A stretch of DNA of 64,000 bases from Arbacia lixula (GCA_963669155.1 OZ022593.1:8732366-8796365), one strand, 5' to 3'; counted from the stretch's first letter, positions 11,098 to 22,500 are shown. A program made the numbers and translations. Notes: generated by a model from the letters alone, not told the origin.

Positions 11098-11749
11098 CTG
11101 GATAATGATGAAATGATACCACTAAGCTCTTGCATACCCACACTGGAGGAGGGACGGAAAGACTACTGCCGTAATGCACATACCGGGTTGTGATGCAATG
11201 GGTGTATGATGAAACAGCAAGAGAGAGAGAGAGAGAAAGTTGATCATGGGGAGGGAGGGAGGTGATGCCAACGTGTGATGAGAATGCTGTTGCCATAGTG
11301 ACTGGCCCGCCTCCTCTTTCCCAAACTATGAGCAGTGGACTTATCATATTGCATTCCTTACCAATAATGTAAAAATATAATTGTTCCTGGTTGCTGAAGA
11401 CAGAGAGAATGGAGAAATCCTCCCAACAAAGTGATTTTGCTAGAGTGGTGATGAGGGAGTATTGGCCATTTTTTTTTTTCTCAGCCTGGTCGCGCTGATG
11501 GGAGGATACCACAATCTGCTTATCTCTGCTTCTCAAGGGTGAAGCTCGGCCAATCAGAATGCTCCATTGGATGACTGATGGGAACTGGTGCTGTATAGTC
11601 ATTAGAGTGGTGCAATATTATTACGGCTGTTCTAAATTATACTCCGCCCTCTCATGATTCAATGTTTCTTTATTTAATTTTACACAATTTCTTGATTTAT
11701 CTTTACTATCTTTCTTATGTGTCTCCATTTATCAATTAATTGGTTAGCT

Positions 11750-11750
<1 letters not shown>
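11098..11750. other. Intron of the Ig gene, unique sequence
   Basis: This is the 3' part of the 1955 bp intron between 13053 and 11097. The minus-strand frame of the terminal exon stays open back to about 11602. That extension contains GA-repeat-coded Ser/Leu and no domain, and is judged intronic because a good acceptor and phase match define the exon. Confidence 0.55.
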
Positions 11751-11795
<45 letters not shown>

Positions 11796-11802
11796 ACACA
11801 CA

Positions 11803-11859
<57 letters not shown>

Positions 11860-12137
11860 TCTTTCTCCTTTCCCTCTCTCTAACCTTCTTGTTCTTATAT
11901 CTCTCAATCTACACGCATCTCCCCATCTTAACGTTTACACATGTTCTCCCTTCCTCTCTTTCTCTCCCTGTCCCTATCAATTTCTTCACCTCGATACATG
12001 TTTAACATCTCCACACTCTCTCTCATTCTCTCCGTTTATTCTTCTGTTTCTTTCTTTTCCTTTTTTTTCTATTTGTCTGTCTCTCACTCTCTGTTGCTTT
12101 GTCTCTATCATTGTTTCTCTCTCTTTCTTTCTCTATT

Positions 12138-12191
<54 letters not shown>

Positions 12192-12215
12192 TCTCTCTCC
12201 CTCTCTATATTTCTC
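11751..12215. repeat. (CT)n, (CA)n and CT-rich compound microsatellite
   Basis: CT run at 11758-11790, CA run at about 11796-11858, then an imperfect pyrimidine tract with another CT run near 12147-12188. It lies inside the intron between the last two Ig-gene exons. Confidence 0.9.
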
Positions 12216-12876
12216 TGTCAGCTCCCATCCCCCTTTATCACAGCATAATTCTTACTGCCAATACATATGAGTCACACTCTTTAATCATAGTTCAATGCTA
12301 TAATGTTCCACTTCAAATAGAAACACGCAATTTCTTCATTATTGTAATAGGGCCTGGAATGTGCAAGTTGTATTCAAACTCTGCATGAGATTTCAGTGCG
12401 AAATTGTTGTTTCTCTTTGTGCCCATAGTGGACTATAGGATACGAAAACATTCAGGTAACAAAGAAAGTGAGGGAATAATAAATCACACACTGAGACGAA
12501 GAAGTTGCTTCAAATGTATTTTTTTAAGCTGCTGCATATGTAGCTCGCAATCAACTCGCTTCAACGGCAGACACATGCGTGAGGTTTGAGCAAATAATCT
12601 CACACAAGTTTATAGTCTTATTCTTATGATACTTATGAGGTTCAGCCATTGTATACTTACCTTTTACATGTTAATGAGAGTTACAGAATTATGGGTGATG
12701 CAGTATGCGAAATGAGCTGTAACTAAGGGCAACAAATTTTTAGGAGGAACGGGGCATAAACTACACTTATTTCAAAATCCTGATCAATCACCCCTCCAAC
12801 TTTGGAGAGTGTGACCATGAACTTACCATCAAAACTTACCCCAGAAATATCCAAACCAAGTTAGGAGTATTCTCAC

Positions 12877-12903
12877 TTAAAGGGAATATACTGTACTGGG
12901 AAT
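12877..12903 (+). mobile_element. Solo terminus of the TTAA foldback MITE (family A)
   Basis: TTAAAGGGAATATACTGTAC and the following TGGGAA match the end of the complete copies at 38867, 40238, 43537 and 54947. Similarity stops after about 26 bp. It is a fragment or an ancient solo end. Confidence 0.6.
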
Positions 12904-13052
12904 CAATATCATGGGAAATACCAATGAAAGGCTTTGTAGTTTCTGCTCTTGAGTATGCACATGAAAGGACAAACTACATGTAGTTTGATAGAAGAGTGAC
13001 CCTGGCATTGGCTTTTGTAGTGTGAACGTGCCTAGGGTAAAAGTGCACTTAC

Positions 13053-13165
13053 TGACAGTACTGCTGGAGTTGACTGGGGGATCCACAGTGTTGGTTAAGA
13101 CACAGGTGTAGGTTCCCTCGTGGAGTGCCTCATCCACGTTCCTGATGGAGAGCTTGGAGTTTCGC
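13053..13165 (-). CDS. Ig-superfamily gene, exon for second half of the Ig domain
   Basis: The 113 bp exon has a strong acceptor (TTCTCTCCCCATCTCCAG) and a consensus donor (A|GTAAGT). It starts with one base that completes a Lys codon with the previous exon and ends in phase 1. It encodes RNSKLSIRNVDEALHEGTYT then CVLTNTVDPPVNSSSTV. LSIRNV is the E strand, GTYTC the F strand with the second disulfide Cys, and NSS an N-glycosylation site. The preceding exon supplies the first Cys and the Trp. The word pattern (KSELRI-like, then SGEYMC-like) and the split of the domain between the D and E strands recall the neuregulin Ig domain, which is also built from two exons. Many Ig proteins share parts of this pattern, so orthology is not claimed. 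Confidence 0.88.
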
Positions 13166-13199
13166 CTGGAGATGGGGAGAGAACAATGGCAAGCATTAG

Positions 13200-13510
13200 C
13201 AGAGGTGGAGGGAGGAGGATGAGGGTGGAGGGTGGAAGGTGGAGAAGGATGGTGGCGGGTGGGGGTGGAGGGTGGAGGGTAGAGGAGGATGGTAGAGTGT
13301 GGAGGGAGGATTATGGAGGGTGCAGGGTGCAGGGTGCAGGGTGGAGGGTGGAGGGTGGAGGGTGGAGGGTGGAGGGTGGAGGGTGGAGGGTGGAGGGTGG
13401 AGGGTGGAGGGTGGAGGGAGGAGGGAGGAGGGTGGAGGGTGGAGGGTGGAGGGTGGACGGTGCAGGGTGCAGGGTGGAGGGTGAATGGTGGAAGGTGGAG
13501 GGTGGAGAGG
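13200..13510. repeat. 7-bp GGGTGGA minisatellite next to an exon
   Basis: Mostly perfect GGAGGGT heptamers run from about 13325 to 13475, with variant GCAGGGT and GGAGGGA units, grading into GGTGGAGG-type sequence on both sides. On the gene strand it reads CCACCCT. It sits upstream of the acceptor of the 13165-13053 exon, starting roughly 40 bp from it. The G-rich strand could form quadruplexes. Frames over it are artefacts. Confidence 0.9.
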
Positions 13511-13734
13511 ACAAGCTGGAGGGTGGAGGAGGATGGAGAGAGCAAAAAAGAAAGATGGGAAAAGAATAGAGAATGGAGAAGTGGGGGTAGGATGGATGCA
13601 TGGATATATGGGTAGAATGGTGGTAGAATTGGTGGCAAGAATCAGAGATGAAGGGAAAATGATGGTAAAGATGGAAGGAGGTCATGGTGTTGGAAAGATG
13701 GAGATGGAGTAGGAAGATGAAATAAGAAGAGGAA

Positions 13735-13853
13735 CTTGATGATAGAGAGGGAGAATGGTGCAGGGACATAGACAGAAAGTCAAGAAACAGAAAGAGATAG
13801 AGATAGAGATGAAGCGAGAGGGAAGGAGGGAGAGAGAGAGAGACGAAGGGAGA

Positions 13854-13894
<41 letters not shown>

Positions 13895-13895
13895 G
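13735..13895. repeat. GA-rich tract with (GA)n and G run
   Basis: Imperfect GA sequence with a pure GA run at about 13859-13883 followed by a run of G. Intronic. Confidence 0.85.
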
Positions 13896-14639
13896 TGAGG
13901 GTAGGATTGAAGAATGAGGTGAGTTGCATAGAGAGATGGAAAGCGAGCAGACTGTGACTGTGGCTACAGGAAAATGGTCATCAGACCAGTCTCCCTGGTC
14001 AGTGTTGTCCAATGCCTTTACACAGTAGACAGGTACTAGTCTTCCCTATTCAGACTCACTGACCAACAAATAAGGATTTGTGCCTACAGGAGGATAGCTT
14101 GTCAGTAAGTGAGTCTGAATCAACGAGTCTGAAACTACAAGACTAGCTTTCATATGTTTGTACATGTCTCTTCTGAGACACATCTGATGAGTCAGATTCT
14201 TAGTCTCATCTCACAAACGTATGTTTTAAAAAAGTGTCACAATTAAGTCTGCATGTGCAGACTATTGTAGTAGGTAGGATGTTTACAAATTAACACACTT
14301 GACAGGGGCTGAATGGAGCTAGCTATTCATCATCTTCATCACTATTTTTAAGTTATTAATTGAACAAAATTTAGCTTGACCTTTGATCAAAGCCGAAAAA
14401 TCTGCATCAAATGCATCATGCATCAGCAATATTATGTCTGCAATGTAAAAAAAAAAACCCTAATATGACTAAAAGTGTGTCTCTGGACTATATTTACCGG
14501 CTCAGTCTCATAGGTAACGCACTGAGTTGTTATTGATATGGGGTTGCCAGTGTTTGGTTCTGAGAGGGTTAACCCACTCAGTTCCTTAGGTAACACATTG
14601 AGTTGTTACTGATATGGGGCTGTTAGTAAGCAAATAATC

Positions 14640-15510
14640 AACGTCGGTGAAGGTAATGGGACGAAATATCACTTCCGAGGCGATCTGGATGTAGCTATCT
14701 TTCCGAAGCTTTTAGCTGAGGAAAGATAGCGTATACATTCAGATCGCCGAGGAAGTGATATTTCGTCTCATTGCCTGAAACCAAAAGTTAATTATTTGCT
14801 TTATATTCCACATCTGATACCAACAATCTATAAAATAAATGACAATTTAACGTACAAAAGCATTCGTGTCAGTGCGGCTACATATTCACGCGACGCTCCG
14901 AAACCCGGAAGCAAATTGACTTTGTGCACGTAATTGCTATATAGACTCTACAAATTCCAACGAACACAATGACATGTTGATGCTAATTTGTAAGATTTTG
15001 ACGGAAAAGCAAGAAGTAATCAAAATTCTCTTACCTGTGCGGTATCGGTGAGAACATAGATCCTCCGAGAATATTCTTCATAATTGTAATTGATTACAGG
15101 CAAGTGAAATTCTAGGTCAATTTTGGTACGAGGTGGTAGAGAATTGCACACTTGCTTTGGTGAAATACTGTGTGGGGGAAATGGAAGGCTTGCACTGCTT
15201 TGTACGTACGCGCGCGGCGCAGCGCGCTATAACCAGAAATTTTAATTTCCGCGCGCGCACCGCGGTGTCGTCTGCGCCGATAGTCCGAGCTACGCACTTT
15301 TATTTCGCGCGTACTAAAAATATTGATCACGCGTTAGGACTGTGAGGAGTGAAGAGATCAGCGAAACCAAAAAGTACTATCACCTACAGAGTGTAACGAA
15401 CTTTTCTGCTTAGGTGATCAGATGGGAAAAACTACGCTTCATCACGTGATCAACTATTGACCAATCATATAGCAACATTCTTAGTATGTGGAATATAACA
15501 CTTGATATTC
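14640..15510. mobile_element. Foldback repeat complex with long hairpin arms
   Basis: At 14657-14775 the arms GACGAAATATCACTTCCGAG and its complement CGAGGAAGTGATATTTCGTC pair around a short core with AGCTATCTTTCC and GGAAAGATAGC. A wider inverted pair, TATATTCCACAT near 14802 and ATGTGGAATATAA near 15486, encloses a CpG-dense core (15200-15300, CGCGCGCGGCGCAGCGCG). It looks like one or two non-autonomous DNA elements in the 4.1 kb intron between the two Ig half-exons. No transposase frame was seen. Confidence 0.55.
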
Positions 15511-15842
15511 AGATGGTTAATAACAAGACAGTGTGCATATACTTAGCAATGCACTTTGATATCAACCCCAAACAAAATCATTATCATTCAGTACTACAAG
15601 CAAACGCACAGATATCATACAGCTGAATAAACCACATACTTATGCACTTTCCATATCTTCTGATATCTGAACAAATATGCGGAAACATTGCGAACATACA
15701 CACACCACATGAAGGGTACAGTGGTGTGTGCAGCCGGGGCCCAGTTTATCTTCATTGAGTCAATTAGCCATTATCAGACGCGGGCTTCAAGGCGTTGACG
15801 ACATTACACCAGGAATGCCAGGGACGGACGTACAGTAAGCAC

Positions 15843-15915
15843 TGTTCACACTAGGCCTTCAAACACAAGCCATGTTCACACTTGGCCTTCAAACACAAGC
15901 CACGTTCACACTATC
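15843..15915. repeat. 30-bp tandem repeat, 2.5 units
   Basis: Units TGTTCACACTAGGCCTTCAA and ACACAAGCCA repeat with one or two changes at 15843, 15873 and, partially, 15903. Confidence 0.8.
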
Positions 15916-16714
15916 CACTATTCTAGCTTTTCTAGCTTCACACTAACAGAATAAGACAAATCAGAAGTGATTTGATGGGCTGCTTTGTAAGCCAGGGCCC
16001 CGTTATATAACGAGTTGGGTTAAATCTGAATCAATCGCAAGTCTATTCCCCTATCTCTGATGTACAGTTACGATTGATATAAATCACAAGTCATGTTACG
16101 ACCAATCACAATGCAGCTCTAACATAATGAATTTGACACTCTGGATTATGTTTTCTATCATATATTAAGAGAAAAATATAATTTTTCACAGAGGCTCTTT
16201 CATTTATTATAGGGGCTTTTTATGCAATGTGTGGATTAAATTACTTAAGCCCCTGTGCATGTAATGTGCATTGCACAAACAAGCATTTTATTTTTTTTCC
16301 AATTAATTTAATTTCATTGCCTCTAATTAAAGCATGCAAAATGTGAACAAGTTAACATGAGCTTACATAGTGGCAGAGTAATAATGAAAGCTCAGATAGG
16401 TTTGCATAAAAAGCACACACCATTTTGAAAAACAATACACAATACACAATGTACCATACATGACAATACAATGCAAAAAAAAAGACTATCATCATAATCA
16501 TGAATTAGTATGTTTACTTGTTTCCTACTGACATACATGTACCAGCATGCTCATATTTCTGAGTTTATTGCATACTTTATGTTCACAGTGATACACTCAA
16601 TATACACTCATTATCATGTCATTATCATGAGCCAAGCAAGTGGATAGTGTTGCTGCGAGGTATGTACCAGTAAGAAATACAGATTTAGGTCTTCCTTCTC
16701 TCTGCTCATTAGGG

Positions 16715-17226
16715 GCGTCTTCATTATCCCGATGTGGGCAAAATAGCGAGCTTGTTCTGATCGGGTTAGCTAGCCAGATCACGAAATAGCTAGCCATTTG
16801 CATCTTCATTAGCCAGATCAGGCAAAATAGTGAGCTATTTGGTGGAGAAAATTTCCCAAGAAATCTTGGACTAGATGGAGCTAGCTCGAGCTAGTTCGCG
16901 AAATAGCTCGAGCTAGTTCGCGAAATAGCTCGAGCTAGTTCGGAGCGTCTTCATTAGCCCAAAAGTTTTCCGACCCCGGCACGCATCAGCGCGCACGGGG
17001 CATTGTTTACATTAGGTTTTTATACGTTCGTGAATGCGAGCTCACAACCGAAGCCAAGCGGTCGTGGCCTATTCCCATCGCACACTGCGCATGTGCGAAC
17101 ATCGAGATAATTTATGCATCCCGAGTTTCGAGCTTACGTGAATGAAGACGTGATTGCAACTTCAGGCTAGTTCCCCGGATCAGGAAAATAGCTCGCTATT
17201 TTGTCTGATCGGGCTAATGAAGACGC
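16715..17226. mobile_element. Foldback DNA element (family D) beside an Ig exon
   Basis: The ends GCGTCTTCATTATCCCGAT and ATCGGGCTAATGAAGACGC are inverted, and the same arm recurs at 62373. The right arm carries GCGAGCTATTTT-like and GTTCCCCGGATCAG words. The centre holds three copies of a 22-bp unit (CTCGAGCTAGTTCGCGAAAT AG). Copies of the terminal word also occur internally (near 16807 and 16947), so the structure is multiply folded. It ends only 75 bp from the donor of the Ig exon at 17473-17302. Confidence 0.7.
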
Positions 17227-17301
17227 AACTCCTGAGCAATCAATCTTGTCACTTTGGAGAGTAACAGCAAAAATGACGATTATATCAAGAATATGACTTA
17301 C

Positions 17302-17473
17302 TTGGTGGCTTTGATTTTGAGGCGTGGTATGTCATTGTCCTCTATCCGCATCCCATCTCTCTCCCAGTATGCCAGAGGCTTGGGCGTGCCCTTCCACGTA
17401 CACGTTAACATTAATCTGTCTCCCTGGCTCAGCGCTTTGGGTTTTAACCGCTTCGCTATCGACGGAGGTCCAC
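17302..17473 (-). CDS. Ig-superfamily gene, exon for first half of the Ig domain
   Basis: The 172 bp exon has an excellent acceptor (TTTTCTCTTTCATTTCAG) and a consensus donor (AA|GTAAGT). It opens with two bases (GT) that complete a Gly codon with the single G left by the exon at 47145-47047, and closes with two bases completed by the next exon. It encodes GPPSIAKRLKPKALSQGDRL then MLTCTWKGTPKPLAYWERDG and MRIEDNDIPRLKIKAT. Visible Ig marks are GPPSI at a domain boundary, QGDRLMLTC (B strand with the first disulfide Cys) and LAYWERDG (C strand Trp). RLKIKAT leads into the next exon, matching where neuregulin Ig domains are split. The role would be ligand or partner binding outside the cell. 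The foldback element at 16715-17226 lies just downstream. Confidence 0.87.
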
Positions 17474-17519
17474 CTGAAATGAAAGAGAAAATATATGTAA
17501 TTATAGCATAGGATGTAAT

Positions 17520-18190
17520 GCAATGAGCATATTATAAACCAGCGTATTCATCATCAAAAGTGATGTGTCTAAGGGCAGGTCAAACGACCCAATCATCTTC
17601 TCAAAATGATGTCTCTCTAAACACCTCGGTCTTGAGGTAACTTCGTATTATGACCATAAAAGAAATTACTGTATTAACGATAAGTTTAACAATTGAAGAA
17701 GCAACCATTAACACACATATTTGAAAAGTAAGGTTACATTTTCATTCTTGCTTTCCAGAACTCAAGAAATACCAGTATATAAATGCGGCACCAAGAGAAA
17801 CAGAAAATAAGAAAAAAATGGGCTTTGTTGATATATGGTCTTTATAGACAGGTAAAATAAGATGTAAAGTGATGTGTAGGGAATCAAGATGAGTGGTCTT
17901 TAAAGAAAGGTGGTCTTTATGTATAGACATCAATCTGTATAAATAAACACAGTGCATTATTTTATAGTTATGATCATCCACTTTGTCACACATTCATTTT
18001 ATGTACATCTCATTCACCTGTGCATGTATGTACATACACAAATACCAATTTCATACATCTGATCTGGCTGTCATTATCACACATTCCAAATTTGTACGAC
18101 CATAAATGTCAAACACTCTGAGCTCAGCTCCTATATCACATAGCCTCTGTTGCAAGGGAAGTGGGGGGGGGGGTGGATATAAACACAGGA
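17520..18190. other. Intron sequence, no feature seen
   Basis: AT-rich unique DNA upstream of the Ig exon on the gene strand. A G run lies near 18164-18173, close to the 3' end of a LINE insertion. Confidence 0.5.
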
Positions 18191-18192
18191 TG

Positions 18193-19740
18193 TTTTTTTT
18201 TTTTTTTTTTAATGCTTTTTAGCCTTTATTCAGAAAATAATAATACATTTTCTCATACATAGTAAATAAAATATTTATACATACTTGAATACACATCCAT
18301 AATCAATATATTAAATTAATGTAAATAATGTACATCCTGACTTCATTTTTCGTACAAAAAATTATGGCATAATAAAGTGCTTATACCTAATGAGGTAAAC
18401 ATCATTATAACAAATGAATGAAAATAATGTACATTGTTACATAACTATTCGTACACAAATAATCAAAAACTGTAAATACATGACATTTCTTTTTTGCCTT
18501 AGCAAAATAAAAGATCCATCTGAATAAAGATTTCATACATGTATATAAAACACAACAAACACACATAACACATAAACGCTAACAGATAGAAACACAATAT
18601 ACATATAAACACATACAGAACAAAACAAAGAAAAAAAATGTGAGAGGTGAAAAAGCTAACCCAGAACCCATCCCTTTTCTTTTTCAGCAAAAAGAACATG
18701 ATTATTTTTAAAAATCTTTCATATACAAATGTAATTATTTTATCACTGTTATTCTTTTTGATAATTTTATCTAAAAGGAGCTTTGTAGTAAGATGACTAT
18801 ATGTATATCTTTTTATCATTTAATTGAGATTGATAAATGAGGATCAGTGAGAGAAACTGGTAGACAAAGGGAAGATTAAAAAAAAAAAAATCCCATTATT
18901 GTATGGTATAGTGTTAATCCCAGTGGGAGAAAGAGTTTGAAGAAAGAAGAAAAATAAATAAACACTAAGTGTAATTGATCTACATGTAAACTTACCACTG
19001 GGAAAATTTTTCCCATTTTGTAAGGTGTAGTGTCAATTTATCTTTTCTCCTCGCCTTATCGTGTTCAATCTGTTTTGATTTTTTAATGGCACTGCATATT
19101 TCGTTACATGTAGGGACTTTTCCCAGTTTACGGTTAATGTAAATCATATGTTTGACCAAAATTATTACATGATTTAATAAAGCATTCTGTTTTACATTGT
19201 CTCTAACACCGAGTAATACTTCAAGCCACTGTAAATCAAGAAGTTCCAAAAAATGTAATTTATTTCCTATTTCAGTCCAGATCTTAGAGACTTCAGCACA
19301 TTTGTAAAATATGTGATAGTATGTTTCTGTCTCTTTTCTACAGAAAGAGCAAGTATTGGAATCTATTAAACCAAACTGGAAAAGTTTGTCATTACAAAAT
19401 ATAATGCTATGTAAAAGTTTATATTGAAATTCTCTTAGCTTCCAGTCTAAAGTGGAGAATCGAGGGATAGAAAAGCAAGTTGCAACTGCCGACTTATTCA
19501 TGTTTAAAGCTGATACATCTGGATGTTTAAAGGCGAATGAATCTTGTATTGTATTAATAAACATATTATATACCATTTTAGACGACACCGAGGTAAAGGA
19601 TAACACATTCTTATTAATATCAAAATGGATGTTAGAAAAATCTAAATTATTGTGAACTGTGTCACCTCTACCAGAGGATGTTCTCCTCTTCTTCCATTCC
19701 ATTGGTATCCTGTTATACATGTAGCCATGGGAAGTCCAGT
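18193..19740 (-). mobile_element. 5'-truncated non-LTR retrotransposon (LINE) with poly-A tail
   Basis: On the minus strand an open C-terminal polyprotein end is followed by about 780 bp of AT-rich 3' UTR. Then come AATAAA (complement of 18225-18230) and a run of 18 A (18193-18210). This is the anatomy of a LINE inserted antisense to the plus strand and parallel to the Ig gene. The 5' boundary is uncertain, somewhere near 19690-19780. No target-site duplication was found by eye. It lies in the 29.6 kb intron of the Ig gene. Confidence 0.85.
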
Positions 19741-19777
19741 TATAGCCCCACCTAGTGGTGAGAAGCCATACAATCAA
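18992..19777 (-). CDS. Reverse transcriptase C-terminal fragment of a LINE
   Basis: About 261 codons are open to a TGA just before 18992. The diagnostic part is the zinc-finger-like region found after reverse transcriptase in many LINEs (zf-RVT). It reads FSTLDWKLREFQYKLLHSII, then LFQFGLIDSNTCSFCRKETE, then TYYHIFYKCAEVSKIW, giving a C-x2-C, H, C metal-binding pattern. The tail is lysine-rich (KKSKQIEHDKARRKDK). The catalytic YADD-type motif and the endonuclease are missing, so the copy is dead through 5' truncation even though this stretch has no stop or frameshift. The lack of decay suggests a fairly recent insertion. Confidence 0.85.
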   Translation of the reverse strand: MIVWLLTTRWGYNWTSHGYMYNRIPMEWKKRRTSSGRGDTVHNNLDFSNIHFDINKNVLSFTSVSSKMVYNMFINTIQDSFAFKHPDVSALNMNKSAVATCFSIPRFSTLDWKLREFQYKLLHSIIFCNDKLFQFGLIDSNTCSFCRKETETYYHIFYKCAEVSKIWTEIGNKLHFLELLDLQWLEVLLGVRDNVKQNALLNHVIILVKHMIYINRKLGKVPTCNEICSAIKKSKQIEHDKARRKDKLTLHLTKWEKFSQW

Positions 19778-19799
19778 TCCATCAGAAGCTGATGTTGGG

Positions 19800-20700
19800 T
19801 TTGACCAGAAGCTTCAAGGTTCAAATACATGTAAGGAGCACACTTCAATAAAGACAGATTTAACGGTATACGATTTCTCTGAAAAACATGTTTTGACATC
19901 AAATAAATTATTGTAGGAATAGGAGAAAGCCAATAACCACTTATTACCTGAATACATACATATCAATATGCTGTTTCATCTATGTTTTCAGGAGTTTTTA
20001 AAAAATGATAAAGTACAGGCATTAAGAAACTTTTTTGTTTGTGAGTGCAGGCTTTTGTAAATATGGGGTGGGAAGATGGGGGTGAGAGGGAGGGGGTTGG
20101 CAAGGGGGTAGACAGGGGGGTTGAGTTACCCCTCAGCTCTAAAGTCATTTTTAATAATACATTGTAGTAACCATCTTGCCCCCTTCCCTCACCTTAGATT
20201 CAGTGTGACCCCTCCAGTCAATTCAATAATTTTGACACTGCCCGACTTCTGACTGACAGAATGCAATAAACAAAAAACAAAGAGGTACGTGGATATTAAA
20301 TTACTAGAAACAGTCAAGAAAAATACATCTTGACCAAATATTAGTTGCAGGCTGGAATGAGTTTGTTCAGGGACACAAAAACAGATTTTTAGTACATGTG
20401 CAAATTACAGATTTAACAGCTTCAATCAATTCACGCACTTCCTTAGATTTCCTTCTTGGGGAAGATTTCAACTTCCCATTTCCCATTCCAAAATACCTGC
20501 ATCCTTTGCCATGCAGTAAGTCCAAGCCCTTACTCTCCCTCACTCTTTAGATATGTTTGTCTGTATGTCTGTCTGTCCATCTGTCTGTCTGTTGGTCTGC
20601 TTTTGATCTCTCTTCATGACTCTCTCTCGCTTATCTATCTCCATTCTCAACCACTGACCTTTCTTTTTGTTTTCTCCTCTCTCCATTCTTCTCTCCCTCA
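19800..20700. other. Intron sequence, no feature seen
   Basis: Unique AT-rich sequence with a short (GTCT)n run near 20559-20594. No coding signature was found. Confidence 0.5.
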
Positions 20701-20772
20701 CTCATCTCTTTGTACATTTCTCTCTCTCTCTCCCTCTCTCTCTCTCTCTGTCTCTCTCTGTCTCCCTCTCTC

Positions 20773-20816
<44 letters not shown>

Positions 20817-20820
20817 ACCC
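20701..20820. repeat. (CT)n microsatellite
   Basis: Interrupted CT tract with a pure run near 20779-20813. Overlapping frames on both strands are artefacts. Confidence 0.9.
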
Positions 20821-20829
20821 CACCCACTC

Positions 20830-22500
20830 TTTCTCCTGCTTACCCACTGTAGATGATTCCTGCACAATGTGGGACACATATCTGACGGACAGCATCATTT
20901 CCGTCCAATCAGATTCCATTTACAATTGGGAAATAACCAGAGACAAGGCAGAAACTGGTTGTATCATTGGCCAGAATCCATTCAAATTGCATTGATACAG
21001 GTCAAATAAAAATTGATGCCATTGGCAATAACTTCAGTTTGACAAGTAATATCAATCACAGTCACGTGTGGCTAAATTACACATGTTGCTTGTAATTGCA
21101 ATATTTCCCCTCAAGTTTTAAACTAAGTATATTGGTTCAACTCTTTCTGTGTCATTTATGCGTTTTTACACAAGTATTACACACAAATCACACAGAGCAG
21201 CCATCTGTCAGGGAAACAGAGGCTAATGCACTGAGCTGAAAACAATCTCAGCTTTGTGCTATAGTACATCACAAGTCCCCCCTTATGTCTGTGTATAACA
21301 GGTAGATTTTCCATTATATATTTTTTAACAATAACCACACTTACAGTCTAAATGTCACTCACAATATGACATCATAAAGAGTATCCATGACTATAATTAG
21401 ATGAACAGATATCACAATGAATTAATTTAATATGTAAGAAGGAAGCTATCAATGTCTCAAGAGAGCATTAGATCAGTACACCAAGTCAAAACTTGTCAGG
21501 GGAGGAAATGTTGTGCTGCCCTCTCTTGGGGAACATCTGCCACTCTTTCAAGAATGGTGCACAGTGCTCCAATGACACTTCGTCTCTGACCATCTCATCT
21601 TAATGCGCATTATGTCTACAAGTACATGTTGATATTTCGGGGTTAGGTTTAGAGCTAAAAAGTAAGAAGAATAGACACGAGTGAAATACAAACAATTGAT
21701 TTACTCACATCTCATCATATATTAAATCACCCATGTTTACAAGGATGGTTTAACTTAATAAATCATCTGATGCAGTCACAAAATCATTGATTTTCATCAT
21801 AGAATCACAACAATGGTCGATTTAAATATTTCGCTGTAATTGTTATTTAGACAAACTCAATATACCATAGTGATTCCAAGGACAAAATCAATTATACGGA
21901 ATCGATAAAAATGTCTCATTTGGCATCTCATAAAGTAAGTTCACATTTTGTACACTGTTCGTGTTAAACATCTGTTCCAAATACGGGCAATTGCGTCTAA
22001 GCAAAAATCAATTTACAAGTGCATGCAATGCAAGTATGAAAAGTACTGTAAGATGTGATTTTGGGAAAAAAAAATCAATTGCAATTAAGCTGACTTTCCC
22101 TGTTGAGACGGTTACTGAACTTCATTTGAATCGTCCTTCTACCCTTTTATCTCACCACCTCCATCCATTGAGTTTAGCTTCACAACTTTTCAGCCCACCC
22201 TCATGAATATGCATGGACCTATCATTTATTCTATGCATAAATTATTTGTATACGTATAAAAAAAGAATGGGGCAAAAGAGAAGGGCCTTGAAGCAGATAT
22301 CACCACAAGAGGCTATTTACCAACACCCAGAAAATCAATTCAAACGCAACCACTCAAAGATGCATTTAAGCTTCATGTATAAATTCATCACGCCAGAAGT
22401 GACTCGTTGGGGCAAGGAATTTCTTTTCACAAGTGGTTACCGATTCTTAGTGGCCATGTTAGGACTTACACGGTGGCGTGTCGCTAAGTGGGGATCTATT
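20830..22500. other. Intron sequence, no gene seen
   Basis: Unique AT-rich DNA. An exon carrying the rest of an Ig domain (TYxC-like) was looked for here because of the exon-like segment at 22657-22528, and none was recognised. Confidence 0.45.

Noticed and set aside
11098..11602. Upstream extension of the terminal Ig-gene exon as a 235-codon single-exon protein
   Set aside because: The extension contains GA-repeat peptides and no domain, while a good acceptor at 11098 gives exact phase and structural agreement with the previous exon.
4200..13050. EGF-like exon expected downstream of a neuregulin-type Ig domain
   Set aside because: No C-x7-C ... CxC type frame with splice sites was found by eye, so the gene was not named neuregulin.
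3943..13053. Idea that the 4150 membrane exon is the transmembrane part of the Ig gene
   Set aside because: The Ig gene already ends in a stop at 10895, and the 4150 exon has its own ATG, an upstream in-frame stop and no phase-compatible acceptor.
13120..13638. GGWRVEGGG-type repeat proteins on the plus strand and Pro-rich frames on the minus strand
   Set aside because: A pure consequence of the 7-bp GGGTGGA array, readable in several frames.
20456..20995. 179-codon plus-strand frame
   Set aside because: Its core is (CT)n; the flanking parts lack a domain or exon borders.
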